Assembly: GCF_001499905.1 (NCBI RefSeq)
Contig: NZ_LQIS01000013.1
Coordinates: forward strand, 46,442 to 110,441
Direction: 5' to 3'
Source: Mycobacterium sp. GA-1285
GTDB taxonomy: Bacteria > Actinomycetota > Actinomycetes > Mycobacteriales > Mycobacteriaceae
Length of the DNA stretch: 64,000 bases
The stretch's first letter is position 1. Each line of letters begins with the position of its first letter. Made by a program: the position numbers and the translations under genes. This document shows positions 51,574-60,972 of the stretch, piece after piece. The notes under the pieces were generated by a model. That model was given only the letters and a program-made list of their open reading frames with translations, made no database searches and was not told where the DNA came from.

Positions 51574-53169
51574 ATGGCGGCATCGTCCGGTGTCCGCGCC
51601 GCACCGTCGGCGTGGGCGCCGCTGCGTTCGCCGATGTACCGGGCATTGTGGATCGCGCAGCTCGTGTCGAACCTCGGTACCTGGATGCAGACGGTCGGCG
51701 CCCAGTGGATGCTGGTCGACGATCCCGGTGCCGCGGTGCTGGTGCCCCTGGTGCAGACCGCGACGACGCTGCCGGTGATGCTGTTGGCCCTGCCCTCCGG
51801 TGTGGTGGCCGATCTGACCGACCGGCGACGCCTGTTGATCGCCACGCAGTCGGCGATGGCGGCCGGTGTCGCGATCCTGGCGATCTTGACCGGAGTCGGG
51901 CTGACGACGCCGGCGGTGCTGCTCATCCTGCTGTTCCTCATCGGTTGTGGGCAGGCGCTGACGGCCCCGGCGTGGCAAGCCATCCAGCCCGAACTCGTTC
52001 CGCGCGAACAGATTCCCGCCGCCGCGGCGCTGACCAGCCTGGCCTTGAACACCGCGAGGGCGATCGGGCCCGCGATCGCGGGTGTGCTGGTGGCACTGTC
52101 GGGGCCGACGATGGTGTTCGCGTTGAACGCGGTGTCGTTCGTCGGCATCGTGGTCGTGCTGTTCACCTGGCGCCGGCCGACGGAGGAACGGCTGCTGCCG
52201 ACCGAGCGACCGTTGTCCGCGCTGACCGCCGGCGGCCGGTACATCCGCAGTTCGCCGGTGGTGCGGCGCATCCTGCTGCGGGCGCTGCTGTTCATCGCTC
52301 CCGGTAGTGCGCTGTGGGGGTTGCTTGCCGTCATAGCCGATCGGCAACTGCACCTGTCGTCCGCGGGTTACGGCATGCTGTTGGGAGCGCTCGGTGTCGG
52401 CGCGGTGTGCGGTGCGACCGTGCTGTCCCGGCTGCAGGTCCGCTTCGGGCGCAATGCGCTGCTGGCCGTGGGCGCGGTCGGTTTCGCGCTCGCCACCGCG
52501 GTGCTGGCGCTCGTCCCGGTGTTGGCGGTGGTCATCGTCGCGATGATTGTCGGGGGACTGTCGTGGTTGCTCACCTTGTCGACCCTGAATGCGTCGATGC
52601 AGCTGAGCCTCCCGGCGTGGGTGCGGGCGCGGGGCCTGTCGGTCTACCAGCTGGTGTTCATGGGTGGGCAGGCCATCGGTTCGCTGGTGTGGGGTCTCGT
52701 GGCCGGCGCGACCAACAGCGTGACCGCGCTGCTGATCGCGGCCGGACTGCTCGCCGTATGCGCGGTATCGCTGCTGTGGTGGCCACTGCATCCGGGCACC
52801 GGCAACCTCGACGTCGAACCGTCGGCGCACTGGCCGGAGCCGGCGCTGGTGTTCGAACCCGCCCCACCCGACGGCCCGGTCGTGGTGCTCAAGACGTACC
52901 GGGTCGCATCGGAGAACGAGGCGGCGTTCGTCGCGGCGATGGACCGGGTGAGGCGTTCGCGGCAGCGCACCGGGGCCGTGCAATGGCGGTTGTTCCGCAG
53001 CGGCGAATTCCCCAACACGTTCGTCGAGGCGTTCGTCGTGCGGTCGTGGTACGAGCACCTGCACCAGCACGTCGTCCGGCAGACGCGTCAGGACCTGATC
53101 GCCGAGCGGGAGGTCGAGAAGTACGTCGTCGGTGAACCCAAGCTCGAGCACCTGATCGCGGTCAGCTGA
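51574..53169 (+). CDS. MFS transporter (EntS/MFS_3 type) with C-terminal monooxygenase-like domain
   Basis: A 531-residue major facilitator with about twelve helices in residues 20-410. The first cytoplasmic loop is VADLTDRRRLLIATQ, a variant of the MFS signature. Residues 430-531 form a soluble domain (VVVLKTYRVASENEAAFVAAM, FRSGEFPNTFVEAFVV) resembling the ABM-type fold often attached to this subgroup. Drug or siderophore export is typical but no substrate can be given. The ATG at 51574 is behind a purine-rich AGCGAAAGG. It is convergent with aftD, overlapping by 8 bases. There is no equivalent at this place in M. tuberculosis. Confidence 0.85.
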   Translation: MAASSGVRAAPSAWAPLRSPMYRALWIAQLVSNLGTWMQTVGAQWMLVDDPGAAVLVPLVQTATTLPVMLLALPSGVVADLTDRRRLLIATQSAMAAGVAILAILTGVGLTTPAVLLILLFLIGCGQALTAPAWQAIQPELVPREQIPAAAALTSLALNTARAIGPAIAGVLVALSGPTMVFALNAVSFVGIVVVLFTWRRPTEERLLPTERPLSALTAGGRYIRSSPVVRRILLRALLFIAPGSALWGLLAVIADRQLHLSSAGYGMLLGALGVGAVCGATVLSRLQVRFGRNALLAVGAVGFALATAVLALVPVLAVVIVAMIVGGLSWLLTLSTLNASMQLSLPAWVRARGLSVYQLVFMGGQAIGSLVWGLVAGATNSVTALLIAAGLLAVCAVSLLWWPLHPGTGNLDVEPSAHWPEPALVFEPAPPDGPVVVLKTYRVASENEAAFVAAMDRVRRSRQRTGAVQWRLFRSGEFPNTFVEAFVVRSWYEHLHQHVVRQTRQDLIAEREVEKYVVGEPKLEHLIAVS

Positions 53170-56100
53170 GGCGCGTCTCGGTCCGGATCGGCACGGTCGA
53201 TGCCGCGACGGCAGCCACCGAGATCAACGCCAGCAGCTGCACACCCCACGAATGTCCGATGTAGCCGTCGACCGATCGCCACGGGTTCTGGCTCAGTACC
53301 GCACCGGCGAGGATCAAGCCTCCGGCGGCAGCGCCCACCGTGATTGCCTCGCAGAGCTTTTCGCGGTGACGTAACAGCCAACGGACGCCGAGCGCTACAC
53401 CGACCACTGCCACGCCCGCCACCCCCGAGATCGCCGCGCCGACGGCCAGCGCTGCGGTGCCGACGACGACGGCGCCCGGCCGCCACACCGGAACCGGCTC
53501 GACCGGTGCTGGGCGCCTGCGCATGGGTAGGAACGCCAGCAGCGCGAGTACCGGCAACAGCGCCAGCCCACCGATCAGGCCGGCGCGGTAGAGCCCATTC
53601 GTCGGGAAGCTCAGCGTGACCGGTCCCGCCGCCCCGGGCGGCAGCACCCAGCCTTGCTGCCAGCCGTTCACCGTGACCGGCGTCAACAGGGCCCCACCGC
53701 TGTCGTGGGCAACCCAGCCGGGGTTGACGCTTTCGGGCACGACGAGCACCCGGGACGACGGCGACGGCGCAACCGTCACCTCGCGGCGGTCTGCGCTCCA
53801 GTGCCCGATCTGCGCGGGAGTGGTTGGCGCCGGGCGTATTTCGCCGGCTCGCGGTCCGGCGAGCTGAGCGCCGTCGACGATGAACTCGGCTCCGGGGCTG
53901 ATGACCAGTTCCTGCTGTCCCTCGGGCAACAGGATCGGCTGGGCTCGGCATGGGCGTGCGACGATCGGTTCGCCGTCGAGCAATTCGCCGACGCTGGTGG
54001 TGAGCGAGGTCTGCACGAATTCACCGGCGACACCGATGACCGGTCCCTCGCCACAGGGCATTTCGATGGTGCGGTCCCGATTGGCCGCCGCGTCGGCGGC
54101 CGCGATCGGGTCACCGCGGGTGTCGAGCGCCGTCACCTCGGCCAGGCCGGGTGGCTTGAGTTGGTCGAAGCCCAGCGCCGTGCGGTCGATGACGTCGTCC
54201 CACTCGAGGATGGAGATCGTCACCGTGTCGGTGACCCTCGGTTTGAGATCCAGTGTCTGCGCGCCCACGTCGCCGGCGACCGGGCGGATCTGCGGACCGT
54301 CGCCGAGGTCGATGGCCAGCAGGCTCGGATGTGCGGGTAGCTCAGCCGAACTCGGTGTGACCCGTATCCCGCCGACCTCACTTCGCCGGGGCAGTTCGAG
54401 TGTCAGCGTGGGTGGCGTCCCCTGTTGGACGACGCGCTGCGGGGCGGTCCACGCGGTGTCGGGGTCACCGTCGGCGGCGGCGTAGGCCGAACCGAGCACG
54501 TCGATCGGATCGGCGTCGCCCAGCGCCCGGGCGGCGCCGGGCGCGCTGACGAGGTCGGCCAGCTGGGGCCCCTGGCGGGCGCGCACCCACACGGTCGGGG
54601 TCACCGCGATCGGCGCCGGCACCGTCAGCGTGCGGCTCAGGTTCACCGGCTCCTCGGGTGCCAGCGCCATCAACGACGCGCACCGAACCCCGTTCGGGCT
54701 CTGCGCGCAGCCTGACCGTCCCAGTAACTCCGAGCCCAGGTCCCATTGCGCGACAGTCGAATCCGGGGGCGGTCCGGGCACCGCGACGGTGTGGCGCAGG
54801 CTGACGGGATGGGCGAAGCCGTTCGCGTCGTACTGGGTGACGGCGAGGTCGGTGATGCCGAACTGCACGCCGGGTGAACCGTCGTCGGTGGCCACCGCGG
54901 TGAGCCGCACCCACGGTGACTCGCCGTACGGCAGGGCGGCGGTGAGCGGTTTGCCCGCCTCGTCGAATCGCAGGGTGCTGGTGCCGTTCACCGTCGATAT
55001 CTCGATGCGGCGGATCTGTGCACCGACCGCGGTGGCGCTGGGCGTGACCGTGATCGTCGCATTGGTGACGGGGTGATCGAAATCGACCTGCATCCACTGG
55101 CCGATCGCCGACTGCAGCGAGTTGGAGACCCAGCTGGTCGACGGGTCGGCATCGACTGCCGCGGCTGGGCCGGTCGCCGGCGCGACGTGGGGAAGCGCGG
55201 TGGAATCGGCCGCTGAACTCGACACCGACACCCGGCCACCGTTCCACTGCCCGTAGACGAGATCGGCGCCGGGAGAGGGATAGTCGATGACCCGGTTATG
55301 GGTATGCCGCGGGTCGTCGGGCGCGCGGATCGCCGACGAGTGGTCGTCGACGCGGCCGTAGTCGGTTTCGCGCGCGAGTGGGGTGTCGGTGACGGTGACC
55401 AACGGTGCCGGCACGCCCGCGCGTTCGGCGTCGGCGGTCAAGAGCATGGGGCCCAGCGGTGGGCGGTCGAGCAGCCGGCGGCGCTCGTCGAGCCGCAGCA
55501 ACGCCTCGGGGGCGCCGTCGACGCGCGCCATGCGGTCGGTGTCGACGAGATAAGGCGTCACCGGCGTTTCGGCGTGTACGCGGTAGATCTCGACGGCGGG
55601 GTAGCGCGGCCGCAGGCCGCTGTCGGAGACGAACCCGGTCAGGGTGCCCGCACCCACCGGGTCGCCGAATTCAGCGACCTTCCCCAGGCCCGGTGAGCCG
55701 TCGATCGCGCGGTGCACGAGCAGCGGCCGCGCCGACCGCGATGACTCCGGGTCCAGGTCGTTGCGCACCACGACATACGAAATCCCCTGGCGGGCAAGGG
55801 CGTCCGCCAGCCCTGCGGAGGGACGCCCGGCGGCGAACAGTCGCTGCACGGAATCCAGCGCGCGGATCGTCTGCGGTGGGGTCAGCGGGATGGAATCCCG
55901 GACACCCCAAAAGCTTTCGCCCAGCACCTGCAATGGTTCGTCGTGGCTGTTGCCCCACACCTGGGTGGCGAAGGGAGCGCCCGGCGCCACCAGGACGCGG
56001 CCGCCGGTGTTGTGTTCGTCGAGCCAGTCGGCGGTGTCGTGCCAGTACTGCGGGATGGCATCGAAAGCACCTGGCGGAGTGAGCCGTCCGGTCCATGCCA

Positions 56101-57319
56101 GCGACGTGCCCGCCGCCAGTGCGACCAGCACCACGATCCCCACCGCGACGCGCTTGTCCCGTTCTGGGTGCGCCAGCGCGGTCGTCCACTGCGCCCGCGG
56201 TGCGCTACCCGGCAGCGGGATGCGGCCGAGCAGATGCGCCAACCCCAACGCCAGTGGCAGTCGCAGCATCGGTTCGAGCTTGTGCAGATTGCGCAGCGGC
56301 GTCCCCGACGCGTCGAGGAATGCCTGAACCTGCTGCGCCACAGGTGAGCCCAGACCACCGGAGTAGCCGACGGCGAGCAGCGTGACGCCGATCAGCAGGA
56401 TGGCGATGAGCCGACCGCGGGCGGGCATCGTTTTCAAGGCCAGCCCCGCCAGCCCCGCGGCGGCGACCAGGGTGGTGGCCAGTACGGCGACCGAACCGGT
56501 CACCAGCGACGCGCCGGCCGTCGCGTTGGGCGCGACGAACGGCGTCCAGGCGTCGGTGCCGCGCATCATCTCGGTCAGCGACATCCACCGCGTCGTGACG
56601 CCGGAGGACTCGATGAAGTCGAGGAACGGCGGGCTGACCCGGCCCAGCAGCACCAGCGCGACCGCCCACCACAGCACCGCCAGCGTGATACCGAGCGCCC
56701 ACCACGCCGCGAAACGCCACCACAGCTTGGTGGGCCGGTGACACGCCAACCAGATGACCGCGCACAGGCAGCCGGTGAGCGTGGCCACCGCGTTGACCGC
56801 CCCCATCAACGCGATCGCCACCGCCGACCGCATCGCCAGCACCCGTACCCGCGCATCCCCCTGCAAGACCAGAATGACCGGCAGCAGCACCCACGGCGCC
56901 AACATCATCGGCACCGTCTCCGACGAGATCGCGCCGAGTGTGGTCAGCACCCGCGGCGACAGCGCGTAGGCCACCGCGGCGATCACGCGTGACGTCGGGC
57001 TGCCGATGCCGAGCGCCTCGGCCACCCGCAGCACACCCCAGAACCCGACCACCAGCAGCAGCGCCCACCACAGCCGCTGGGTGACCCACCCGGGCAGCCC
57101 GACGACGTCACCGAGCAGGAAGAAGGTGCCGTGCGGGAACAGATAGCCGTACGCCTGGTTCTGGGCCTGGCCGAACGGCAGCTCGCTGTTCCACAGGTTG
57201 AACGCGCGGGCGAGAAAGCGCAGCGGATTGGCGGTCAGGTCGAGCTTGGTGTCGGGTGAGATCTGTCCGGGTGACTGGGCGAACGTCAGGACCAGCGCCG
57301 CCGCAGCGGCCACCCACAA
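53162..57319 (-). CDS. aftD: AftD, arabinofuranosyltransferase (GT-C)
   Basis: A 1385-residue membrane enzyme that adds arabinofuranose to arabinogalactan and lipoarabinomannan using decaprenyl-phosphoarabinose. The N-terminal GT-C part has about eleven or more helices and the early loop SPDTKLDLTANPLRFL. The large exported C-terminal region contains DUF3367-type and discoidin/carbohydrate-binding modules (e.g. VDADPSTSWVSNS and AAADGDPDTAWT). A further helix pair is near the end. M. tuberculosis AftD is about 1400 residues. The start is a problem: the only in-frame canonical codon is a TTG at 57319, already inside the first helix, whereas the expected start eight codons upstream is ACG (57343). 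It follows the Rv0236A-type gene. Confidence 0.93.
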   Translation of the reverse strand: MWVAAAAALVLTFAQSPGQISPDTKLDLTANPLRFLARAFNLWNSELPFGQAQNQAYGYLFPHGTFFLLGDVVGLPGWVTQRLWWALLLVVGFWGVLRVAEALGIGSPTSRVIAAVAYALSPRVLTTLGAISSETVPMMLAPWVLLPVILVLQGDARVRVLAMRSAVAIALMGAVNAVATLTGCLCAVIWLACHRPTKLWWRFAAWWALGITLAVLWWAVALVLLGRVSPPFLDFIESSGVTTRWMSLTEMMRGTDAWTPFVAPNATAGASLVTGSVAVLATTLVAAAGLAGLALKTMPARGRLIAILLIGVTLLAVGYSGGLGSPVAQQVQAFLDASGTPLRNLHKLEPMLRLPLALGLAHLLGRIPLPGSAPRAQWTTALAHPERDKRVAVGIVVLVALAAGTSLAWTGRLTPPGAFDAIPQYWHDTADWLDEHNTGGRVLVAPGAPFATQVWGNSHDEPLQVLGESFWGVRDSIPLTPPQTIRALDSVQRLFAAGRPSAGLADALARQGISYVVVRNDLDPESSRSARPLLVHRAIDGSPGLGKVAEFGDPVGAGTLTGFVSDSGLRPRYPAVEIYRVHAETPVTPYLVDTDRMARVDGAPEALLRLDERRRLLDRPPLGPMLLTADAERAGVPAPLVTVTDTPLARETDYGRVDDHSSAIRAPDDPRHTHNRVIDYPSPGADLVYGQWNGGRVSVSSSAADSTALPHVAPATGPAAAVDADPSTSWVSNSLQSAIGQWMQVDFDHPVTNATITVTPSATAVGAQIRRIEISTVNGTSTLRFDEAGKPLTAALPYGESPWVRLTAVATDDGSPGVQFGITDLAVTQYDANGFAHPVSLRHTVAVPGPPPDSTVAQWDLGSELLGRSGCAQSPNGVRCASLMALAPEEPVNLSRTLTVPAPIAVTPTVWVRARQGPQLADLVSAPGAARALGDADPIDVLGSAYAAADGDPDTAWTAPQRVVQQGTPPTLTLELPRRSEVGGIRVTPSSAELPAHPSLLAIDLGDGPQIRPVAGDVGAQTLDLKPRVTDTVTISILEWDDVIDRTALGFDQLKPPGLAEVTALDTRGDPIAAADAAANRDRTIEMPCGEGPVIGVAGEFVQTSLTTSVGELLDGEPIVARPCRAQPILLPEGQQELVISPGAEFIVDGAQLAGPRAGEIRPAPTTPAQIGHWSADRREVTVAPSPSSRVLVVPESVNPGWVAHDSGGALLTPVTVNGWQQGWVLPPGAAGPVTLSFPTNGLYRAGLIGGLALLPVLALLAFLPMRRRPAPVEPVPVWRPGAVVVGTAALAVGAAISGVAGVAVVGVALGVRWLLRHREKLCEAITVGAAAGGLILAGAVLSQNPWRSVDGYIGHSWGVQLLALISVAAVAASTVPIRTETRLS

Positions 57320-57362
57320 CCAGCGCCGGGAGAGCGGGGCCGTCTGCGCGGCGGCCCGGGAG

Positions 57363-57536
57363 TCAGCTGCGGTCGCCGTACTCGACCCTGTTGAGCACGG
57401 AAGACGCCGGATCGCCCGCTTGCAGAGGAGGCTTGTTGTCCTGCTGCACCATCAGCGTCACACCGAACACGGCTGCCGCGCCCAACAGCAGACCGACCAC
57501 GATGCTGGCGGCGGCGGGCACGAGGAACCGATCCAT
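57363..57536 (-). CDS. Small exported protein, Rv0236A/DUF2613 type
   Basis: A 57-residue protein, the same length as Rv0236A. A short MDRFLVP start leads into one hydrophobic segment (about 8-29, ASIVVGLLLGAAAVFGVTL), then a small hydrophilic tail ending NRVEYGDRS. It belongs to the DUF2613 family, described as a putative secreted protein. The ATG at 57536 is chosen for its match to the family; a longer frame upstream is out of keeping. It directly precedes aftD on the same strand and diverges from lpqI. Function is unknown. Confidence 0.82.
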   Translation of the reverse strand: MDRFLVPAAASIVVGLLLGAAAVFGVTLMVQQDNKPPLQAGDPASSVLNRVEYGDRS

Positions 57537-57645
57537 GCGGCAAAAGTAGCACGCGGTCCATGTCCGCAGCTGAAACGCAGATTCTCGTCGCACACGCCGA
57601 CCACGAGATAGAACTGAGCCACGACAGCCGTTAGTGTCGAGGCCC

Positions 57646-58818
57646 ATGGCCTTGCCCCGCGCTTTGTGTGCCCTCGTCGCCGCTCCCATGTTGCTGATGG
57701 CGTGCTCGCCTCCGGCGCAGGAAGCCGCGCCGTCTCAGGTGTCCGCGCCCATCACCAAGGCGGCGAGCGCGGTCCCCAACGCTCCAGCCCCGGGTGCTCC
57801 CACCGCCCCCGCGTGCGGAACCGGAGAATCGCTGCTGTCGGCGATGTCGACTCGCGACAAGCTCGCCCAACTGCTGATGGTCGGGGTCTCCAACGCGGCC
57901 GACGCGCGCGCAGTCGTCGACAATCACCACGTCGGCGGCATCTTCATCGGCAGCTGGACCGACCTGTCGATGCTCTCCGACGGCTCACTGGCCGCGGTCG
58001 CTGGATCGGCGACCCCGCTACCGCTCGCGGTCAGCGTCGACGAGGAGGGCGGCCAGGTGTCGCGGTTGGCGGGGCTGATCGGCAGCCAACCGTCGCCCGC
58101 CTCGCTGGCGGCCAGCAGCACACCCGACGAGGTGTACAACATCGCGTTGAAGCGGGGCCAGGCCATGCGCGGGCTCGGGATCACGATCGACTTCGCGCCG
58201 GTCGTCGACGTCGATGGGGGCGGTGCCATCGGCGACCGGTCGTTCGGCTCCGATCCGGCCGTCGTCACCGATTTCGCCGGCGCGTATGCCCGCGGCCTGC
58301 GCGACGGGGGTGTTATGCCGGTGCTCAAACACTTCCCCGGCCACGGGCGCGCCTCGGGCGACTCGCACACGGGCGGCGTCACCACGCCGCCGATCGCCGA
58401 CCTGCAGACCACCGATCTGGTGCCGTACCGGACGTTGGCCAGCCAGGCGCCGGTCGGAGTGATGGTCGGTCATCTACAGGTGCCGGGGCTGACCGGCAGC
58501 GATCCAGCCAGCCTCAGCCCGGCGGCCTACGCGCTGCTGCGGTCGGGCAATTACGGCGGCCAGCCGTTCAACGGCCCGGTGTTCACCGATGATCTGTCCG
58601 GTATGCGGGCCATCACCGACCGGTTCGGGGTCGCCGAGGCGGCGCTGCGTAGCCTGCAAGCCGGCGCCGACGTCGCGCTGTGGCTGACTACCGGCGAGGT
58701 GCCCGCCGTGCTCGACCGGCTGGAGAAGGCGCTGGAAGCCGGTGAGTTGTCGATGTCCAGCGTCGACGCCTCGGTTCTGCGGCTGGCGGCGGTGAAGGGC
58801 CCCAACCCGCGCTGCTGA
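57646..58818 (+). CDS. lpqI: Lipoprotein LpqI, GH3 beta-N-acetylglucosaminidase
   Basis: A 390-residue exported lipoprotein. The signal peptide (1-20) ends in the lipobox LMAC, so Cys20 would carry the lipid. The GH3 catalytic domain follows with KHFPGHGRASGDSH, whose His/Asp dyad is typical for NagZ-type enzymes, and VFTDDLSGMRAI, which holds the nucleophile Asp. LpqI in mycobacteria removes N-acetylglucosamine in muropeptide recycling. The ATG at 57646 is used; a -10-like TAGTGT is 8 bases upstream. It is divergent from the Rv0236A-type gene and precedes the TetR gene by 35 bases. Confidence 0.93.
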   Translation: MALPRALCALVAAPMLLMACSPPAQEAAPSQVSAPITKAASAVPNAPAPGAPTAPACGTGESLLSAMSTRDKLAQLLMVGVSNAADARAVVDNHHVGGIFIGSWTDLSMLSDGSLAAVAGSATPLPLAVSVDEEGGQVSRLAGLIGSQPSPASLAASSTPDEVYNIALKRGQAMRGLGITIDFAPVVDVDGGGAIGDRSFGSDPAVVTDFAGAYARGLRDGGVMPVLKHFPGHGRASGDSHTGGVTTPPIADLQTTDLVPYRTLASQAPVGVMVGHLQVPGLTGSDPASLSPAAYALLRSGNYGGQPFNGPVFTDDLSGMRAITDRFGVAEAALRSLQAGADVALWLTTGEVPAVLDRLEKALEAGELSMSSVDASVLRLAAVKGPNPRC

Positions 58819-58841
58819 CGCCTGCCGGGCAGGCGATTGCT

Positions 58842-58853
58842 TACCCTGGTGGA
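58842..58853 (+). promoter_or_regulatory. Leaderless-type -10 element for the TetR gene
   Basis: TACCCT (58842-58847) lies 6 bases before the ATG at 58854. It suggests that the regulator has its own promoter despite the short distance from lpqI. Confidence 0.45.
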
Positions 58854-59483
58854 ATGGCCGGAGGGACCAAGCGGTTGCCGCGCGCGGTGCGCGAACAGCA
58901 GATGCTCGACGCCGCAGTGCAGATCTTCTCGGTCAACGGCTACCACGAGACGTCGATGGACGCGATCGCCGCCGAGGCGCAGATCTCCAAGCCGATGCTG
59001 TACTTGTACTACGGCTCCAAGGAGGAGTTGTTCGCGGCGTGCCTGGACCGCGAGTTGGGGCGGTTCGTCGACGAGGTCCGCAGCCAGATCGACTTCAAGC
59101 AGAGCCCGAAAGACTTGTTGCGCAACGCGGTTCTGGCGTTCCTGAACTACATCGACGCCAACCGGGCGTCGTGGATGGTGCTCTACAGTCAGGCCACCAG
59201 TTCGCAGGCGTTCGCCCACACCGTGCGCGAGGGCCGCGAGCGCATCATCGACCTGGTCGGCAGGCTGCTGCGCGTGGGCACCCGAAACCCCGAGCCCGAC
59301 ACCGACTTCGACATGATGGCCGTCGCCCTGGTCGGTGCCGGCGAGGCGGTGGCATCGCGGGTCAGCACGGGTGATGCGGGCGTGGACGAGGCCGCCGAAC
59401 TGATGATCAACCTGTTCTGGCGCGGCCTGAAGGGCACCCCGTCCGACCACCCCGTCGAGACTGCGGTGAGATCACCGAACTAG
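58854..59483 (+). CDS. TetR-family regulator, Rv0238 type
   Basis: A 209-residue TetR protein. The HTH covers about 10-55: MLDAAVQIFSVNGYHETSMD, IAAEAQISKPMLYLYYGSKEELF. The C-terminal domain is all-helical with DANRASWMVLYSQATSSQAF. The orthologue is Rv0238. Nearby FabG4, HtdX and FadA2 genes are possible targets, and the fabG4/fadA2 palindrome is a candidate site. This is inference from position only. Confidence 0.88.
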   Translation: MAGGTKRLPRAVREQQMLDAAVQIFSVNGYHETSMDAIAAEAQISKPMLYLYYGSKEELFAACLDRELGRFVDEVRSQIDFKQSPKDLLRNAVLAFLNYIDANRASWMVLYSQATSSQAFAHTVREGRERIIDLVGRLLRVGTRNPEPDTDFDMMAVALVGAGEAVASRVSTGDAGVDEAAELMINLFWRGLKGTPSDHPVETAVRSPN

Positions 59484-59552
59484 CGCGAATCGCAGCGCGG
59501 GATGTCGACAATGAGTACTCAAGCGGTCGCCCGGCCCCTCGCTCTGGTGCAG

Positions 59553-59960
59553 TCAGCCGTCTAGGCCGAGGGGGCCTGCGTCGTAGTCAGCGACTGGCCA
59601 AGGGACGCTGTAGCCCCTGTATTCCTTCGCCCGCTCAAGCAGCCGCTGTAACCGCGGACCGCCCAGCACCCTGAGCGTGAACCCCGCGGGATCGCCCTGG
59701 CGGACGTTTTCGACGACGTACACGTAGAAGTCCGGATTGCGCCGGGCCTCCTCAACCTGCGGCACCTCCATAAGCAGTCCCATACCACGGGCCGTGGTTC
59801 CGTACGCCTTGACTTCGATGAGGCGGGGTGGCGACTCAATGTCGGCCGGAGCGCCTCGGTAGCGGGTGTCCTTCGGCTGTCGGCCGTTCGCGCGCTCAAG
59901 TTCCATGACCCACGCGATGGCCGCGTCCTCTATAGCTTTATTGCCCGAAAGTGGAGCCAC
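59553..59960 (-). CDS. Orphan DUF3883-like (PD-(D/E)xK nuclease-type) protein
   Basis: A protein of about 135 residues. The core has an early helix with a conserved Glu region (EDAAIAWVMELERANGR) and then DIESPPRLIEVKAYGT, an acidic-strand-then-ExK pattern like PD-(D/E)xK nucleases. The following EVPQVEEARRNPDFYVYVVEN is typical of the DUF3883 domain. DUF3883 is normally the tail of large restriction or helicase proteins; here it stands alone. The start is uncertain: the GTG at 59960 begins the domain, while a TTG at 60041 would add 27 residues of unlikely character. In M. tuberculosis the vapBC24 toxin genes occupy this position, so this is probably a foreign replacement. Confidence 0.65.
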   Translation of the reverse strand: MAPLSGNKAIEDAAIAWVMELERANGRQPKDTRYRGAPADIESPPRLIEVKAYGTTARGMGLLMEVPQVEEARRNPDFYVYVVENVRQGDPAGFTLRVLGGPRLQRLLERAKEYRGYSVPWPVADYDAGPLGLDG

Positions 59961-60128
59961 CGGAACGCATCTCAGATCCGAGGCGGGGTTGAGCAGAGGT
60001 TCTGCCGCCCAGACAGGAAACCGGCCACCAAGCCAGCACAACTATCGCCAGCTACTGTCAATCTGAGTACGCCTCAGTTTCGACATTGAGGAACGGAGCT
60101 GCTGTCGCGAATGGCAGTGTCGCCGCGA

Positions 60129-60971
60129 CTACAGCGAGCGGACCGTCCCGAACAAATGCGGTTCCCGCTTCTTCATGTCGCGCAACGTCAGATCCCAGCC
60201 GTCGGACACCCGTTCGACATACAGGCCCGCGCTCGCGGGCAGCACCACCGGCTTGGCGAACTTCACCGAGTACTTGACCGCGTCCGGCAACTGACCCTCG
60301 ATGTTCGCCAGAACCGCTGCCGCGCTGAACATTCCGTGCGCGATGACGGTCGGGAAACCGAACAGCTTGGCCGCGATCGAGTTGGTGTGGATCGGGTTGT
60401 GGTCGCCGCCCACCGAGGCGTAATGCCGGATCTGTCCCGGGGTGATACGCAGCATCGCATTCGGCGGTCCGAGTTTCGGCGGCTTCTGCGGCGGCGGCTT
60501 CGGCTCGTCGGACAGGCTCGTGCGCTGCTGGTGCAAGAAGGTCGTCACCTGGTGCCACGCCTGCTCGTTGCCCACGTTGACTTCGGTCACGATGTCGACC
60601 AGCAAGCCGCGCCGATGCTCGCGCAGATTCTCCGCGTGCACCTTCACCGAGACGGTATCGGTCACCGCGATCGGGCGGTATTGGGTGATGTGGTTCTCGA
60701 TGTGCACCGAACCCATTGCCGCGAAAGGGAAGTCGAAGCCGGTGACCAACGACATCAGCGTCGGGAACGTCAGCGCGAACGGATACGTCAGCGGCACCGT
60801 GTCCCCGAACTGCAGACCCGTCACCGCGGCGTAGGCCGCCACGTTCTCGGGATCGATGCTCAGGTCCTCGACGGTCAGCGTGCGGTCGGGCAGCGTCTCG
60901 CCGCGCGGCACAAAGGGCAGCGCGCCCGCCGCCGCCCGCGCCAGGTTCATCAGCCCGGACGGTTGGCTCAT
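60129..60971 (-). CDS. htdX: HtdX, 3-hydroxyacyl dehydratase (MaoC family)
   Basis: A 280-residue double-hotdog protein. The catalytic hydratase-2 motif is HYASVGGDHNPIH (Asp and His of the active site) near residue 190. The N-terminal half is an inactive hotdog with the motif LTYPFALTFPTLMSL. It converts 3-hydroxyacyl thioesters to 2-enoyl thioesters or the reverse. The ATG at 60971 lies two bases before the fabG4 stop, so the pair is an operon, as Rv0241c-Rv0242c. Together they could form a reductase-dehydratase step in fatty acid elongation. Confidence 0.92.
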   Translation of the reverse strand: MSQPSGLMNLARAAAGALPFVPRGETLPDRTLTVEDLSIDPENVAAYAAVTGLQFGDTVPLTYPFALTFPTLMSLVTGFDFPFAAMGSVHIENHITQYRPIAVTDTVSVKVHAENLREHRRGLLVDIVTEVNVGNEQAWHQVTTFLHQQRTSLSDEPKPPPQKPPKLGPPNAMLRITPGQIRHYASVGGDHNPIHTNSIAAKLFGFPTVIAHGMFSAAAVLANIEGQLPDAVKYSVKFAKPVVLPASAGLYVERVSDGWDLTLRDMKKREPHLFGTVRSL

Positions 60972-60972
60972 G

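Noticed and set aside
51511..53151. 546-codon minus-strand frame continuous upstream of php
   Set aside because: Antisense of the MFS transporter; php starts at 51500.
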